11,531 bases of DNA. It comes from CAVRJC01 sp964505725 (GTDB lineage: Bacteria > Actinomycetota > Acidimicrobiia > IMCC26256 > DASPTH01). This document shows, in pieces, positions 1 to 7,187 of the stretch. A model generated the notes under the pieces. It was not told the origin of the DNA, ran no database searches, and worked only from the letters and a program-made list of their open reading frames with translations. Made by a program: the position numbers and the translations under genes. The number at the start of each line of letters is the position of its first letter. The stretch's first letter is position 1. The DNA lies in NCBI GenBank assembly GCA_964505725.1, contig CAZDJK010000101.1, positions 1 through 11,531 of the forward strand, given 5' to 3'.

Positions 1-1002
1 GTGTACGGGACGGAACGGGGCGACCAGCTGAGCGGCGAACACGGATAGATGCCGCGCTCGCGGCGTCGAGTGTTCGACGATGAGCGGACGGCCCGGCAGC
101 CCGGTGTCGGTCCTGATCGTCTCCTCGGTAGGGAACACCGCACGGCCGAAGATCTGATCCCAGATCGTCAGCGCGAAGCCGAGGTTCACGTCCTGAGGAC
201 CGTCGAGTCGGTGGTGGATGCGGTGATAGTTCGGGCTGACGAAGAGCCGATCGAGGGGACCGAAACCCAACCGAGTGTTCGAGTGCGCAAAGGCGACCAT
301 CGCTGCGTAGACGACCAGGAGCATGATCGGCATCATGCCGTTCGCCAGGAGAACCACGACCGGAAACAGCGCGAGCAGGTACGACACATGAAGCAACGGA
401 TGCGTGCGAAAGACCGTCAGCACGCTCATGTCTTCCTGCGAATGGTGGAGCTCGTGGAAGCGCCAGAGCATGAGGACACGGTGATTCGCGAGATGCACGA
501 ACCAATTGCACGCATCCACCGCCACGACGATCAGGGCGATGGCGCCCCAACGCGGAACCACACCCATTCTGGGCAAGACGATCCACGGAAGTGACGCGCG
601 AACGAGCTCCGTGAACGAGAGCGTGAGCGCGGTCACGATCGGCACCATGACGGTCGCGTTCAACACCGTGTAGAGCAGATCGTGGCGGTGCCCGCGCGCA
701 ACGAGCGGTCGCTGCTGCGCCGGCCATATCCGCTCCACCACGAGGATGACTCCGATGATCGCCAGGGTCACGGGGCCGGCCACGACTGCATGAAGACTCG
801 TCGCCGAATCGGCAAACCTCGCACCGCCCCAACGAGTCGCCCACCCGACCCCGATCAGGATCACCGCGACCGCGGCGATCGAGCAGGCGGGAAGGTAGAC
901 GCGCGAGCACAGCGCCGACCGCAGCCGACGAGCTTCCCGGCCTCCACGCTCCATTGCTCCGGGAGCGCGAGGCCGGGCGGGTGCGATTACGACCGAGGAC
1001 AT
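1..1002 (-). CDS. Fatty acid hydroxylase / sterol desaturase family membrane protein, 3' end cut by window
   Basis: Likely a membrane-bound di-iron oxygenase of the fatty acid hydroxylase/sterol desaturase superfamily (PF04116 type), which hydroxylates or desaturates lipid substrates. The reading frame is open from ATG 1002 to the window edge (334 codons, no stop), so the C terminus is missing. The histidine clusters expected to bind iron are all visible: HxxxH at residues 170-174 (HLANH), HxxHH at 183-187 (HELHH), a lone His in HSN at 240, and HxxHH at 260-264 (HRIHH). A family-typical 'NLGFALTIWDQIFG' segment follows. Hydrophobic stretches lie near residues 37-54, 80-95, 112-135 and 205-238. 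The gene lies 28 bases downstream of the secreted-protein gene on the same strand, suggesting one transcript. The start is uncertain: ATG 1002 lacks a clear Shine-Dalgarno sequence, and ATG 954 has GGAG only two bases away. The family is secure; the substrate is not known. Confidence 0.88.
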   Translation of the reverse strand, partial: MSSVVIAPARPRAPGAMERGGREARRLRSALCSRVYLPACSIAAVAVILIGVGWATRWGGARFADSATSLHAVVAGPVTLAIIGVILVVERIWPAQQRPLVARGHRHDLLYTVLNATVMVPIVTALTLSFTELVRASLPWIVLPRMGVVPRWGAIALIVVAVDACNWFVHLANHRVLMLWRFHELHHSQEDMSVLTVFRTHPLLHVSYLLALFPVVVLLANGMMPIMLLVVYAAMVAFAHSNTRLGFGPLDRLFVSPNYHRIHHRLDGPQDVNLGFALTIWDQIFGRAVFPTEETIRTDTGLPGRPLIVEHSTPRARHLSVFAAQLVAPFRPVH

Positions 1003-1030
1003 GGCAGTGGCTCAGTCGCGGGGTTCGGCA

Positions 1031-1579
1031 TCAGAACCCGGTCCCTCCGGTACCCGCGTTCGCGTTGTTCGAGCCGGAGTTCTTCGTGTTCGAGCCCGAG
1101 CTCGAGACCGTGGACCACTTGCCCCACTTGTCGGTCAGGTTCCCCTTCACCTGACCAGGCGCCTTGTCCTTGGCGAACCAGTAGAGCGCCTTTCCCGCGT
1201 AGCTGATCTGGAGGGCGCCGTTGGCAGCGGCCACGGTGCCCAGCTTCGACGCGTCCACACCGGTGCCAGCGGTCGCGGTCATGACACCTTGGGGCAACAC
1301 CACCGCCGGCCAGACCTTCAAGCACTTCGCCGTACACGCCGTCTTGCTCGGCTTCAGGGCGTAGACGGTGTCGCCGCTGTCGCCGCTCACGAGAATCGTG
1401 CCGAGCTTCGAGTTCTTCGCGGTCGAGATGACGGTCGCGGTGGTCGGGCTCGTCGCCGCACCTGCGGTGGTCGGGGCCATGCCCAATGCGGAGAGCCCGC
1501 CAAGGGCCAACGCCACTGCCGCCATACGTCCGAGTGAGGATCGCCAACTCGACGCTCGCTGTACGCCGGTTCGTTGCAT
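1031..1579 (-). CDS. Secreted Y-X4-D repeat protein (PF03640-type)
   Basis: A predicted exported protein of 182 residues, resembling the 'secreted repeat protein with Y-X4-D motif' / lipoprotein_15 family, whose biochemical role is not well established. Residues 1-41 look like a Sec signal peptide: basic start with R3, R8, R13 and R18, hydrophobic core 19-34, and cleavage probably near A39-A42. No lipobox cysteine is present, so it should be released or wall-associated rather than a lipoprotein. Two repeats follow. The first (about 57-95) has Y73 but Ser at 78 in place of the Asp, a C82-x3-C86 pair and W90-P91. The second (about 110-158) keeps Y133-x4-D138, then PG (141-142) and W152. The tail (159-182) is rich in Ser, Asn and Gly and looks disordered. 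An in-frame ATG at 1600 would add seven residues, but the GAGGAG at 1589-1594 is correctly placed for 1579. The fatty acid hydroxylase gene follows closely. Confidence 0.85.
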   Translation of the reverse strand: MQRTGVQRASSWRSSLGRMAAVALALGGLSALGMAPTTAGAATSPTTATVISTAKNSKLGTILVSGDSGDTVYALKPSKTACTAKCLKVWPAVVLPQGVMTATAGTGVDASKLGTVAAANGALQISYAGKALYWFAKDKAPGQVKGNLTDKWGKWSTVSSSGSNTKNSGSNNANAGTGGTGF

Positions 1580-1588
1580 GTCTTGAGC

Positions 1589-1594
1589 CTCCTC
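1589..1594 (-). promoter_or_regulatory. Shine-Dalgarno site that sets the start of the secreted protein
   Basis: GAGGAG on the minus strand lies nine bases before ATG 1579. If translation began at the upstream ATG 1600 this site would be inside the coding region as Glu-Glu codons. The good match and spacing favour 1579, which also gives a more typical basic signal-peptide start (MQRTGVQR). Confidence 0.6.
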
Positions 1595-1634
1595 GTCCAC
1601 GCGGAGCTCGGGGGATGTCCACGGGAGTTCGGCG

Positions 1635-1648
1635 GATGTACGGACATC
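1635..1648. promoter_or_regulatory. Short inverted repeat in divergent spacer, possible operator
   Basis: GATGT-ACGG-ACATC is a 5-bp inverted repeat with a four-base centre, in the 163-base spacer between the divergent secreted-protein and SRPBCC genes. Another GGATGTCC lies nearby at 1613-1620, partly repeating the half site. The arms are short enough to arise by chance, so this is only a candidate regulator site. Confidence 0.22.
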
Positions 1649-1727
1649 GCCGTCGGAGGGATTGCACGGAGGGTCCGGGGGAACCGTTCGACGCTCCCGC
1701 GAGTCTGGGGTGGAGTAGGGGGAATCC

Positions 1728-1736
1728 TGGTAGGTT
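1728..1736 (+). promoter_or_regulatory. Possible extended -10 promoter, leaderless start for the SRPBCC gene
   Basis: TGGTAGGTT matches the extended -10 pattern TGnTAnnnT. The first base of the GTG start codon (1743) lies seven bases after its last T, the spacing expected when transcription begins at the start codon itself. I see no good -35 element upstream. Leaderless mRNAs are common in actinobacteria, and the only Shine-Dalgarno-like sequence here is a weak AGG within the same motif. The assignment is an inference. Confidence 0.35.
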
Positions 1737-1742
1737 CCATTT

Positions 1743-2213
1743 GTGGCGAATCCGCGCGACGTCGTTTCCGTCGAGCGCGAGGTCGCCGCTGCACCGCAGC
1801 AAGTCTTCGACGTGCTGGCCGATCCCAGCCGTCATCCCCAGATCGACGGGTCCGGCAGCGTGAAGGAACCGCATCCCGGGAGTCCGGCGCGGCTCTCGCT
1901 CGGGGCGACGTTCGGCATGTCGATGAAGCGAGGGTTCTCCTACTCGATGATCAACACCGTGACCGAGTTCGACGAGCCGCGTCGCATCGCGTGGTCGCCC
2001 AAACCGGCGGGCGGGCGCGGGGCACGCTTCGTCGGTCGAATTTGGCGTTACGAGCTCGAGCCGGTCGACGGAGGGACCCGTGTCCGCGAGACGTGGGACA
2101 TCTCCAAGGAGGGCCTGCGTTTCGTCCTGCGCTACGTCGCCGCAGGTCGAACACGCCGCGAGATGCAGCAGTCGCTCGACCGCCTCGACGCGATCGTCAC
2201 CGGGCAGAGCTGA
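1743..2213 (+). CDS. SRPBCC family protein (polyketide cyclase/dehydrase-like)
   Basis: A 156-residue single-domain protein of the SRPBCC (START/Bet v1-like) superfamily, whose members hold hydrophobic ligands in a helix-grip cavity and act as cyclases, lipid carriers or binding proteins. The N terminus fits the family: a beta strand (VVSVEREVAAAPQQVFDVLA, about residues 7-26), then 'DPSRHPQIDGSG' (27-38). Next come the usual 'F.MSMKRG' and 'NTVTEFDEPRRIAWSP' segments (about 57-86), an antiparallel sheet with 'YELEPVDGGTRVRETWD' (about 103-119), and a C-terminal helix ending 'SLDRLDAIVTGQ'. Length is normal for the family. Translation starts at GTG 1743, since the conserved fold begins almost at once. 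It is the first gene of the rightward cluster and lies 125 bases before the binding-protein gene, so shared transcription is possible but unproven. Its ligand cannot be read from sequence. Confidence 0.85.
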   Translation: MANPRDVVSVEREVAAAPQQVFDVLADPSRHPQIDGSGSVKEPHPGSPARLSLGATFGMSMKRGFSYSMINTVTEFDEPRRIAWSPKPAGGRGARFVGRIWRYELEPVDGGTRVRETWDISKEGLRFVLRYVAAGRTRREMQQSLDRLDAIVTGQS

Positions 2214-2278
2214 CCTCAGGACGGGTAGGTCATCGATCTCTGCATGACCGGACGCGCGATCGAACCGTCGTTAACATG

Positions 2279-2303
2279 CCATGCGCCTTTGGAGCGCGCA
2301 TGG
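2279..2303. promoter_or_regulatory. Perfect 8-bp inverted repeat upstream of the binding-protein gene
   Basis: CCATGCGC (2279-2286) and GCGCATGG (2296-2303) are perfect inverted copies separated by nine bases, ending 35 bases before ATG 2339. A weak -10-like TAACAT lies just upstream at 2272-2277, so the repeat would fall at or just after the transcription start. That position suits a repressor operator or a leader hairpin controlling the transporter genes. The symmetry is seen directly; the function is inferred. Confidence 0.42.
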
Positions 2304-2320
2304 ACCGCATGGTTCCGTCG

Positions 2321-2330
2321 GGGGAGAAGG
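2321..2330 (+). promoter_or_regulatory. Shine-Dalgarno site that sets the start of the binding protein
   Basis: GGGGAGAAGG is purine-rich and ends eight bases before ATG 2339. In-frame ATGs at 2300 and 2309 lie upstream of it and have no comparable site, so 2339 is the favoured start. It also puts a basic n-region directly before the hydrophobic signal sequence. Confidence 0.6.
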
Positions 2331-2338
2331 GTTCTCGC

Positions 2339-3580
2339 ATGATCGTCTCGGGAGATTCACGGCGCTGGCGTCGTGTGGTGGTGATGCTGATCGCGGCGAG
2401 CCTCGCGGTCGCGGGCGCGCTGGCCCTGCCGGTCGGGGCCGCCGGGGCTGCGGGAACGTCGCCGCCGAAGGGCAAGGCGACGGGCACCCCGATCAAGATC
2501 GGCTTGATCGCGAACGAAGGTGGTACCGCGATCAGCCTGCCCGAGGTCACGCAGGCCGCCGTCGCGGCTGCGAAGTATGCCAACGCCAACCTCAAGGGCA
2601 TGGGGAACCACGTCATCTCCCTCGACATCTGCAAGGAGCAGGAGGACGACGCTTCGGCGCGGGCGTGCGCCAACCAGATGGTGGAGGACAAGGTCTCCGC
2701 CGTCGTGATCGGCATCACCGCGGCGGGTGCAGCCATGGCGCCGACGATTACGCAGGCGGGCATTCCGTACGTGTCGATCAACGGCACCGCCGCTGAGGAG
2801 TTCCTCGGGAGCCCCGTGTTCTTCTGGACTGCAGGCCTGCCCGGCCTGCTCGGCGGCGCCGCCACCGAGGCCAAGAGCGAGGGACTCAAGAAGGTCGTCG
2901 CGGTGGCGAGCGACACGGGCACCCTCGTGTCGGGCCTGAAGGCGATCGGCACCCCGTTCTTCCAGAGCGCGGGCATCGACTTCGACGTCGTGGGCATCCC
3001 GACCGGCACTGCCGACGCGTCGGCGCAGATCACCACCGCGCTCAGCGGCAACCCCGGGGCGATCTTCGTGGTGTCCGACGTCACCACCTGCATCGCTGCA
3101 ATCAAGGGCATGAAGACGGTCGGTGCCAAGGCGGCGCTGTGGACGATCCCTACGTGCTCGGCCGACGCGGTCCAGAAGGCGGTTCCCGGCGCACTGAACA
3201 AGGCGACGATCTTCACGAATGCCGATCCCACCTCGAACGACCCCGAAGCCAGGCTCTACCGGAAGGTGATGAAGAAGTACGCGCCGAAGGTCGACCCGAA
3301 CAGTGACGCCACCTACGGCTATCAGGGGATGATGAGCCTGGTGTACGCGAACGCGGCGTTGGGTGACGACACGTCGGCGGCGGGCGTGACCGCCACCATC
3401 AAGGCGGCCCAGAACGTCACCTTGCCGGCCGGCCATGGAGTGACGTTCACGTGCGGCGGCAGCGCGTATCCCGGCAACCCGATCTTCAAGAACTTCTGCG
3501 CCAACCAGGAGCTCGTGACGGTGCTGAAGGGCAATCCCGCGACACAGACGACCTACAAGTTGGTCGGCCCACCGACCTGA
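2339..3580 (+). CDS. ABC transporter substrate-binding protein, branched-chain amino acid (HAAT/Liv) type
   Basis: A 413-residue secreted solute-binding protein of the periplasmic-binding-protein type 1 fold (Peripla_BP_6). It should capture a substrate outside the membrane and deliver it to the Liv-type permease encoded next. Residues 1-38 form a Sec signal: an arginine cluster at R8, R9, R11 and R12, hydrophobic core 13-35, and cleavage probably after an AxA near 35-38. No lipobox cysteine is present, so membrane anchoring is not obvious. The mature domain begins 'PIKIGLIANEGG' (51-62), the usual first strand. Further landmarks are 'VEDKVSAVVIGI', 'GIPYVSINGT', and 'YGYQGMMSLVYANAAL' near the C terminus. 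Six cysteines occur as local pairs, C98/C110, C251/C273 and C372/C387, consistent with three disulfides in an exported protein. Members of this family bind amino acids, amides, urea or aromatic acids; the ligand here is undetermined. A hairpin follows the stop. Confidence 0.93.
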   Translation: MIVSGDSRRWRRVVVMLIAASLAVAGALALPVGAAGAAGTSPPKGKATGTPIKIGLIANEGGTAISLPEVTQAAVAAAKYANANLKGMGNHVISLDICKEQEDDASARACANQMVEDKVSAVVIGITAAGAAMAPTITQAGIPYVSINGTAAEEFLGSPVFFWTAGLPGLLGGAATEAKSEGLKKVVAVASDTGTLVSGLKAIGTPFFQSAGIDFDVVGIPTGTADASAQITTALSGNPGAIFVVSDVTTCIAAIKGMKTVGAKAALWTIPTCSADAVQKAVPGALNKATIFTNADPTSNDPEARLYRKVMKKYAPKVDPNSDATYGYQGMMSLVYANAALGDDTSAAGVTATIKAAQNVTLPAGHGVTFTCGGSAYPGNPIFKNFCANQELVTVLKGNPATQTTYKLVGPPT

Positions 3581-3586
3581 GAGGCG

Positions 3587-3606
3587 CGCGACCGGAACGG
3601 ATCGCG
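3587..3606 (+). terminator. Hairpin between binding-protein and permease genes (possible attenuator or processing site)
   Basis: CGCGACCG (3587-3594) pairs with CGG-A-TCGCG (3598-3606), giving an eight-pair stem with one bulged A at 3601 and a GAA loop. It starts seven bases after the stop of the binding-protein gene. There is no T-run after it, so it is unlikely to be a full intrinsic terminator. Hairpins here often protect or limit the transcript so that binding protein exceeds membrane components; that role is inferred. Confidence 0.35.
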
Positions 3607-3659
3607 GCGCTGGCTGAGGGTGTCGTGACCACGTTTGCGGCGGGAACGTCGCGCTCTGC

Positions 3660-6422
3660 ATGAGCCAACACGTCCTCTTCCTGCTCCTCGGGCTCGGCAA
3701 CGGTGCCGTGTTCGCGGCACTCGCGATCTCGCTCGTCGTCACGTACCGGAGCTCGGGGGTCGTGAACTTCGCGACCGGGGCGATCGCGCTCTACATCGCC
3801 TACACGTATGCCTTCCTGCGCAACGGCGAGCTCCTCGTGCCGATTCCCGGATTGCCGGTCACGGTCGACCTCGGAGCACCGCTGTCGTTCTGGCCCGCGT
3901 TCCTGGTCTCGCTCGTCGTCGCCGCGGTCTTCGGCCTGTTGCTCTACTTCGTGGTGTTCCGTCCGCTGCGGGCGGCGCCACCCGTGGCGAAGGCGGTGGC
4001 GTCGATCGGGGTCACCGTCGTCATGCAGGGCGTGCTCGCCCAGCGCGTCGGAACGCTGCCCGTCGTGGTCGACCAAATCCTCCCGACCGGTACGGTACGT
4101 ATCTTCGGCGCGAACGTGCAGGTCGATCGGTTGTGGCTGGCTGGCGCCATCGTCGGGGTCACGATCGTGCTCGCGTGCGCGTACCGGTTCACGCGCTTCG
4201 GCCTGGTCACGCGGGCCGCGGCGGAGACGGAGAAGGGCGCGCTGGTGACGGGGCTGTCGCCCGACCGGATCGCGATGGCGAACTGGGCGATCGGTGCGGT
4301 GGTCGCCGGGATCAGCGGCATCCTGATCTCGCCCATCGTCCCGCTCCTCCCGATCTCGTACACGTTGTTCATCGTGCCTGCGCTGGCCGCCGCGCTCGCG
4401 GCCCGTTTCAGCAATCTCGGGATCGCGGCCTTCACCGGATTGCTGATCGGCGTACTCCAGTCGGAGCTCGTGTTCCTCCACGCGCAGCACCAGTGGCTGC
4501 CCGAGTCGGGGCTGGCCGAGCTCGTACCGCTCGTCCTGGTGCTCGTGTACCTCGTGTTGCGGGGCCGACCTCTGCCCTCGCGCGGCGAGCTGATCCAGCG
4601 AACCCTCGGGCGAGCGCCGCGCCCGCACGGGCTCCTCGTCCCCACGGTCGTGGGCGTGACCGCCGGCGTGGGCGCGTTGGTCGCGTTGCACGGCAGCTAC
4701 CGCGCCGCGCTCATCTCGACCTTCATCTTCGGCGTGATCTCGCTGTCGCTCGTTGTCGTCACGGGCTTCGCGGGCCAGATATCGCTCGCGCAGCTGACCC
4801 TCGCGGGAGTGGGCGGCTTCATGCTGAGCCGGCTCACCACGCAATGGAACGTGCCGTTCCCGGTGGCGCCACTCCTCGCCGCGGCTGCGGCGATGGCCGT
4901 CGGAGTGGTGATCGGCCTGCCCGCGTTGCGGATCCGTGGCCTCAGCGTCGCCGTCGTCACGCTCGCCCTGGCAGTCGCGGTCGAAGCGATCTGGTTCGAG
5001 AACAGCGACATCAACGGCGGCGTCAGCGGCGCTCCGGTTTCCGGGCCGAAGCTCTTCGGGCTCGACCTTCGCGGGCAGGTCGGTACGCACTTCGCCAGGG
5101 TGGAGTTCGGGCTGTTGTGCTTGTTCGTGCTCACCGTCGTCGCGCTCGGGGTGGGTTGGTTGCGCACCAGCCGTCTGGGCGCCGCGATGTTGGCCGTACG
5201 CGCCAATGAACGATCTGCTGCCGCCGCCGGCGTCAACGTCGCGGTCACCAAGATCGTGGCGTTCGGTATCGCCGCGTTCATCGCGGGTCTCGGCGGAACC
5301 CTGCTCGCCTACGAGCAGACCAGCGCTGCGGCCACGACGTTCAGCGCGATCCTCGGGCTCGGGCTCTTCGCGACCGCGTACCTCGCCGGGATCACGTCGG
5401 TCTCGGGCGGTGTCCTCGCCGGGGTGCTCGCGGCCGGGGGCATCGTGTTCCTCTGGCTCGAGCGGGTGCTGTCGCTCGGCGAGTGGTACGGCGCGATCTC
5501 GGGCGTGGGCCTGGTGCTCACCGTGATCCTCAACCCGGAGGGCCTGGTCGGCCCCGTCCACGACCTCGCGACTCGGCGCCGGCAACGTCGGGCCGGGGCC
5601 CCGAGCCCCGAGGTGGCGCCGGTCGTGCCGGTCGCCCCCGCGACACGGCACACCCCGCCGGCCGATGCGGAGCCGGTGCTCGCGGCGCACGACATCAGCG
5701 TGCGCTACGGCACCGTCTTCGCGGTCGCCGGCGTGTCGATCGCAGTGCCACCGGGCACGATCGTCGGCCTGATCGGGCCCAACGGCGCGGGGAAGACGAC
5801 GTTCATCGACGCGGTCACCGGGTTCGCACGAGCCAACGGGACGGTCGAACTCGACGGCGAACGGATCGACCAGCTGCGCGCCCACGAGCGGGTGCGGGCG
5901 GGACTCGGCCGTACCTTCCAGGGTATCGAGCTCTACGACGACCTCAGCGTGGCCGAGAACGTGCTCGTCGGGGAGACCGCGAGCCGCTCCCGACATCCGG
6001 GCGCGCTGACGTCGACCGACGTGGCCCCCGAGCTCGACGACGTGTACGAGCTCCTCGGATTGACCGCCGTGCGGGAGCGACCGGTAGGGGAGCTCTCGCA
6101 GGGATACCGACAGCTCGCGTCGATCGCCCGCGCTTTGGCGGGGCGTCCTCGCGTCGTGCTCCTCGACGAGCCCGCCGGCGGGCTCGACGCGACCGAGAGC
6201 GCGTGGTTGGGTGAGCGCGTGCGCACGGTACGGGACAGCGGCGTGAGCGTCCTGCTCGTCGACCACGACATGAGCCTCGTGCTCGGTGTCTGCGACGTGG
6301 TCCATGTGCTCGACTTCGGCGCGCTGATCGCGTCGGGGAGCCCGCACGAGATCCAGCGCAACCCGACGGTCACGTCGGCCTATCTGGGGAGCACACACGC
6401 GCGGGAGGCCGCCGGCGGATGA
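3660..6422 (+). CDS. Fused LivH-LivM-LivG: two permease domains and one ATPase domain of a Liv-type ABC importer
   Basis: A 920-residue single chain carrying three subunits that are usually separate in Liv/HAAT importers. Residues 1-300 are a LivH-type permease, with 'GVVNFATGAIALYIAY' near the start and the 'EKGALVTGLSPDRIAMANW' loop. A basic, Pro-rich linker (301-324) should be cytoplasmic. Residues about 325-630 are a LivM-type permease, with GFAGQISLAQ at 369-378 and the closing NPEGLVGP at 625-632. After an Ala/Pro-rich linker, residues 673-920 are a LivG-type ATPase: Walker A GPNGAGKT 706-713, Q-loop Q754, signature LSQGYRQ 812-818, Walker B ending D836-E837, and switch H869. All catalytic residues look intact. 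ATG 3660 begins just before the first membrane helix, without a strong Shine-Dalgarno. The stop overlaps the next gene by ATGA. With the neighbouring ATPase and binding protein this makes a complete importer. LivM-LivG fusions are familiar; the additional LivH fusion is less usual. Confidence 0.93.
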   Translation: MSQHVLFLLLGLGNGAVFAALAISLVVTYRSSGVVNFATGAIALYIAYTYAFLRNGELLVPIPGLPVTVDLGAPLSFWPAFLVSLVVAAVFGLLLYFVVFRPLRAAPPVAKAVASIGVTVVMQGVLAQRVGTLPVVVDQILPTGTVRIFGANVQVDRLWLAGAIVGVTIVLACAYRFTRFGLVTRAAAETEKGALVTGLSPDRIAMANWAIGAVVAGISGILISPIVPLLPISYTLFIVPALAAALAARFSNLGIAAFTGLLIGVLQSELVFLHAQHQWLPESGLAELVPLVLVLVYLVLRGRPLPSRGELIQRTLGRAPRPHGLLVPTVVGVTAGVGALVALHGSYRAALISTFIFGVISLSLVVVTGFAGQISLAQLTLAGVGGFMLSRLTTQWNVPFPVAPLLAAAAAMAVGVVIGLPALRIRGLSVAVVTLALAVAVEAIWFENSDINGGVSGAPVSGPKLFGLDLRGQVGTHFARVEFGLLCLFVLTVVALGVGWLRTSRLGAAMLAVRANERSAAAAGVNVAVTKIVAFGIAAFIAGLGGTLLAYEQTSAAATTFSAILGLGLFATAYLAGITSVSGGVLAGVLAAGGIVFLWLERVLSLGEWYGAISGVGLVLTVILNPEGLVGPVHDLATRRRQRRAGAPSPEVAPVVPVAPATRHTPPADAEPVLAAHDISVRYGTVFAVAGVSIAVPPGTIVGLIGPNGAGKTTFIDAVTGFARANGTVELDGERIDQLRAHERVRAGLGRTFQGIELYDDLSVAENVLVGETASRSRHPGALTSTDVAPELDDVYELLGLTAVRERPVGELSQGYRQLASIARALAGRPRVVLLDEPAGGLDATESAWLGERVRTVRDSGVSVLLVDHDMSLVLGVCDVVHVLDFGALIASGSPHEIQRNPTVTSAYLGSTHAREAAGG

Positions 6423-7129
6423 CCAACGTTCTCGACTGTCGGGCCCTCGACGCGGGATACGCCGGGCGCGCCGTGGTACGCGGGTTCGACCTCACGCTCG
6501 ACGCCGGCGAGATAGTGGCGCTGCTCGGGCCGAACGGCGCCGGCAAGACGACGGTGTTGGAAACACTCGCTGGGCTCGTCCCGCGCATCGGCGGCACCGT
6601 CGAAGTGCTCGGGCAAGGGGTGCGAATCGGCCGCGCCCACGCCTTGGCCCACCTGGGTCTGGTGCTGGTGCCGGACGACCGAGCCCTCTTCAAGACGCTG
6701 ACCACCCGGGAGAACCTCGAGCTGGGCCGCCGTCGGGGCGGCCCGACGATCGACGACGTGCTCGGCTACTTCCCCGAGCTCGCGAAGCGACTGGACCTCG
6801 ACGCCGGGATGTTGTCGGGCGGCGAGCAACAGATGTTGGCGCTCGGGCGGGCGCTGGTCCAGGCCCCGAAGATCCTGCTCGTCGACGAGCTCAGCATGGG
6901 GCTCGCGCCGCTCGTGGTGGAGCACCTCCTCCCGCTGGTGCGCCAGGTCGCCACCGAGACCGGCACCGCCGTCGTGCTGGTGGAACAGCACGTCAAGCTG
7001 GCGCTCGAGACCGCCGACCGCGCCATCGTGCTCGTCCACGGCGAGACGTCGCTTCGAGCAAGCGCCGCCGAATTGCTCGCCGACACGGGTCGGCTCGAAC
7101 GCGCGTACCTCGGCGACTCGTCGCGGTAG
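6419..7129 (+). CDS. livF: LivF-type ABC transporter ATP-binding protein
   Basis: A 236-residue ATPase, the second nucleotide-binding subunit of the importer, expected to pair with the LivG domain of the preceding fusion protein on the cytoplasmic face. Motifs are complete: Walker A GPNGAGKT 37-44, LivF-typical 'VPDDRALFKTLTTRENL' 84-100, signature LSGGEQQ 132-138, Walker B ILLVDE 152-157, D-loop 'SMGLAP' 159-164, and switch H191 in 'LVEQH'. The residue after the Walker B Glu is Leu rather than the more common Pro. The protein ends in the usual 'LERAYLG' tail. Length is normal for LivF. Its ATG overlaps the stop of the fusion gene (ATGA), which implies translational coupling and roughly equal amounts of the two proteins. 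The liv name reflects family membership, not proven transport of leucine, isoleucine or valine. Confidence 0.92.
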   Translation: MTNVLDCRALDAGYAGRAVVRGFDLTLDAGEIVALLGPNGAGKTTVLETLAGLVPRIGGTVEVLGQGVRIGRAHALAHLGLVLVPDDRALFKTLTTRENLELGRRRGGPTIDDVLGYFPELAKRLDLDAGMLSGGEQQMLALGRALVQAPKILLVDELSMGLAPLVVEHLLPLVRQVATETGTAVVLVEQHVKLALETADRAIVLVHGETSLRASAAELLADTGRLERAYLGDSSR

Positions 7130-7144
7130 GGACCCAGCAGGCGA

Positions 7145-7160
7145 CTGGCGAACGCGCCGG
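7145..7160. terminator. Candidate terminator hairpin between convergent genes
   Basis: CTGGCG-AACG-CGCCGG forms a six-pair stem (one T-G wobble) with a four-base loop, 15 bases after the LivF-type stop and 27 bases beyond the convergent MDMPI-family stop. An outer repeat, GGGACC at 7129-7134 with GGTCCC at 7165-7170, could enclose it. No T-run is present on either side, as is common in high-GC actinobacteria, so the call rests on position and symmetry. Confidence 0.35.
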
Positions 7161-7187
7161 GGTTGGTCCCACCGCCCACGTGTGCCG

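Noticed and set aside
49..594. Plus-strand open frame of 181 codons at the left edge
   Set aside because: It is the reverse complement of the fatty acid hydroxylase gene, whose histidine clusters are unmistakable on the minus strand.
1721..1738. GGAA...TTCC symmetry just before the SRPBCC start
   Set aside because: Only the outer four bases match, and it overlaps the better-supported -10 motif.
1574..2338. Upstream extension of the binding-protein frame (about 255 extra codons)
   Set aside because: It overlaps the SRPBCC gene and divergent spacer, is arginine-rich without domain features, and would bury the signal peptide internally.
2339..2400. Twin-arginine export signal on the binding protein
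   Set aside because: SRRWRRV has paired arginines but lacks the hydrophobic residues of the S/T-R-R-x-F-L-K motif; a Sec signal is the simpler reading.
3486..6398. A 970-codon open frame on the minus strand opposite the transporter fusion
   Set aside because: Its product is low-complexity (Arg, Asp, Glu, His, Gly) with no domain pattern, and the plus strand carries a full set of ABC motifs. Long antisense frames are expected in high-GC codon-biased genes.
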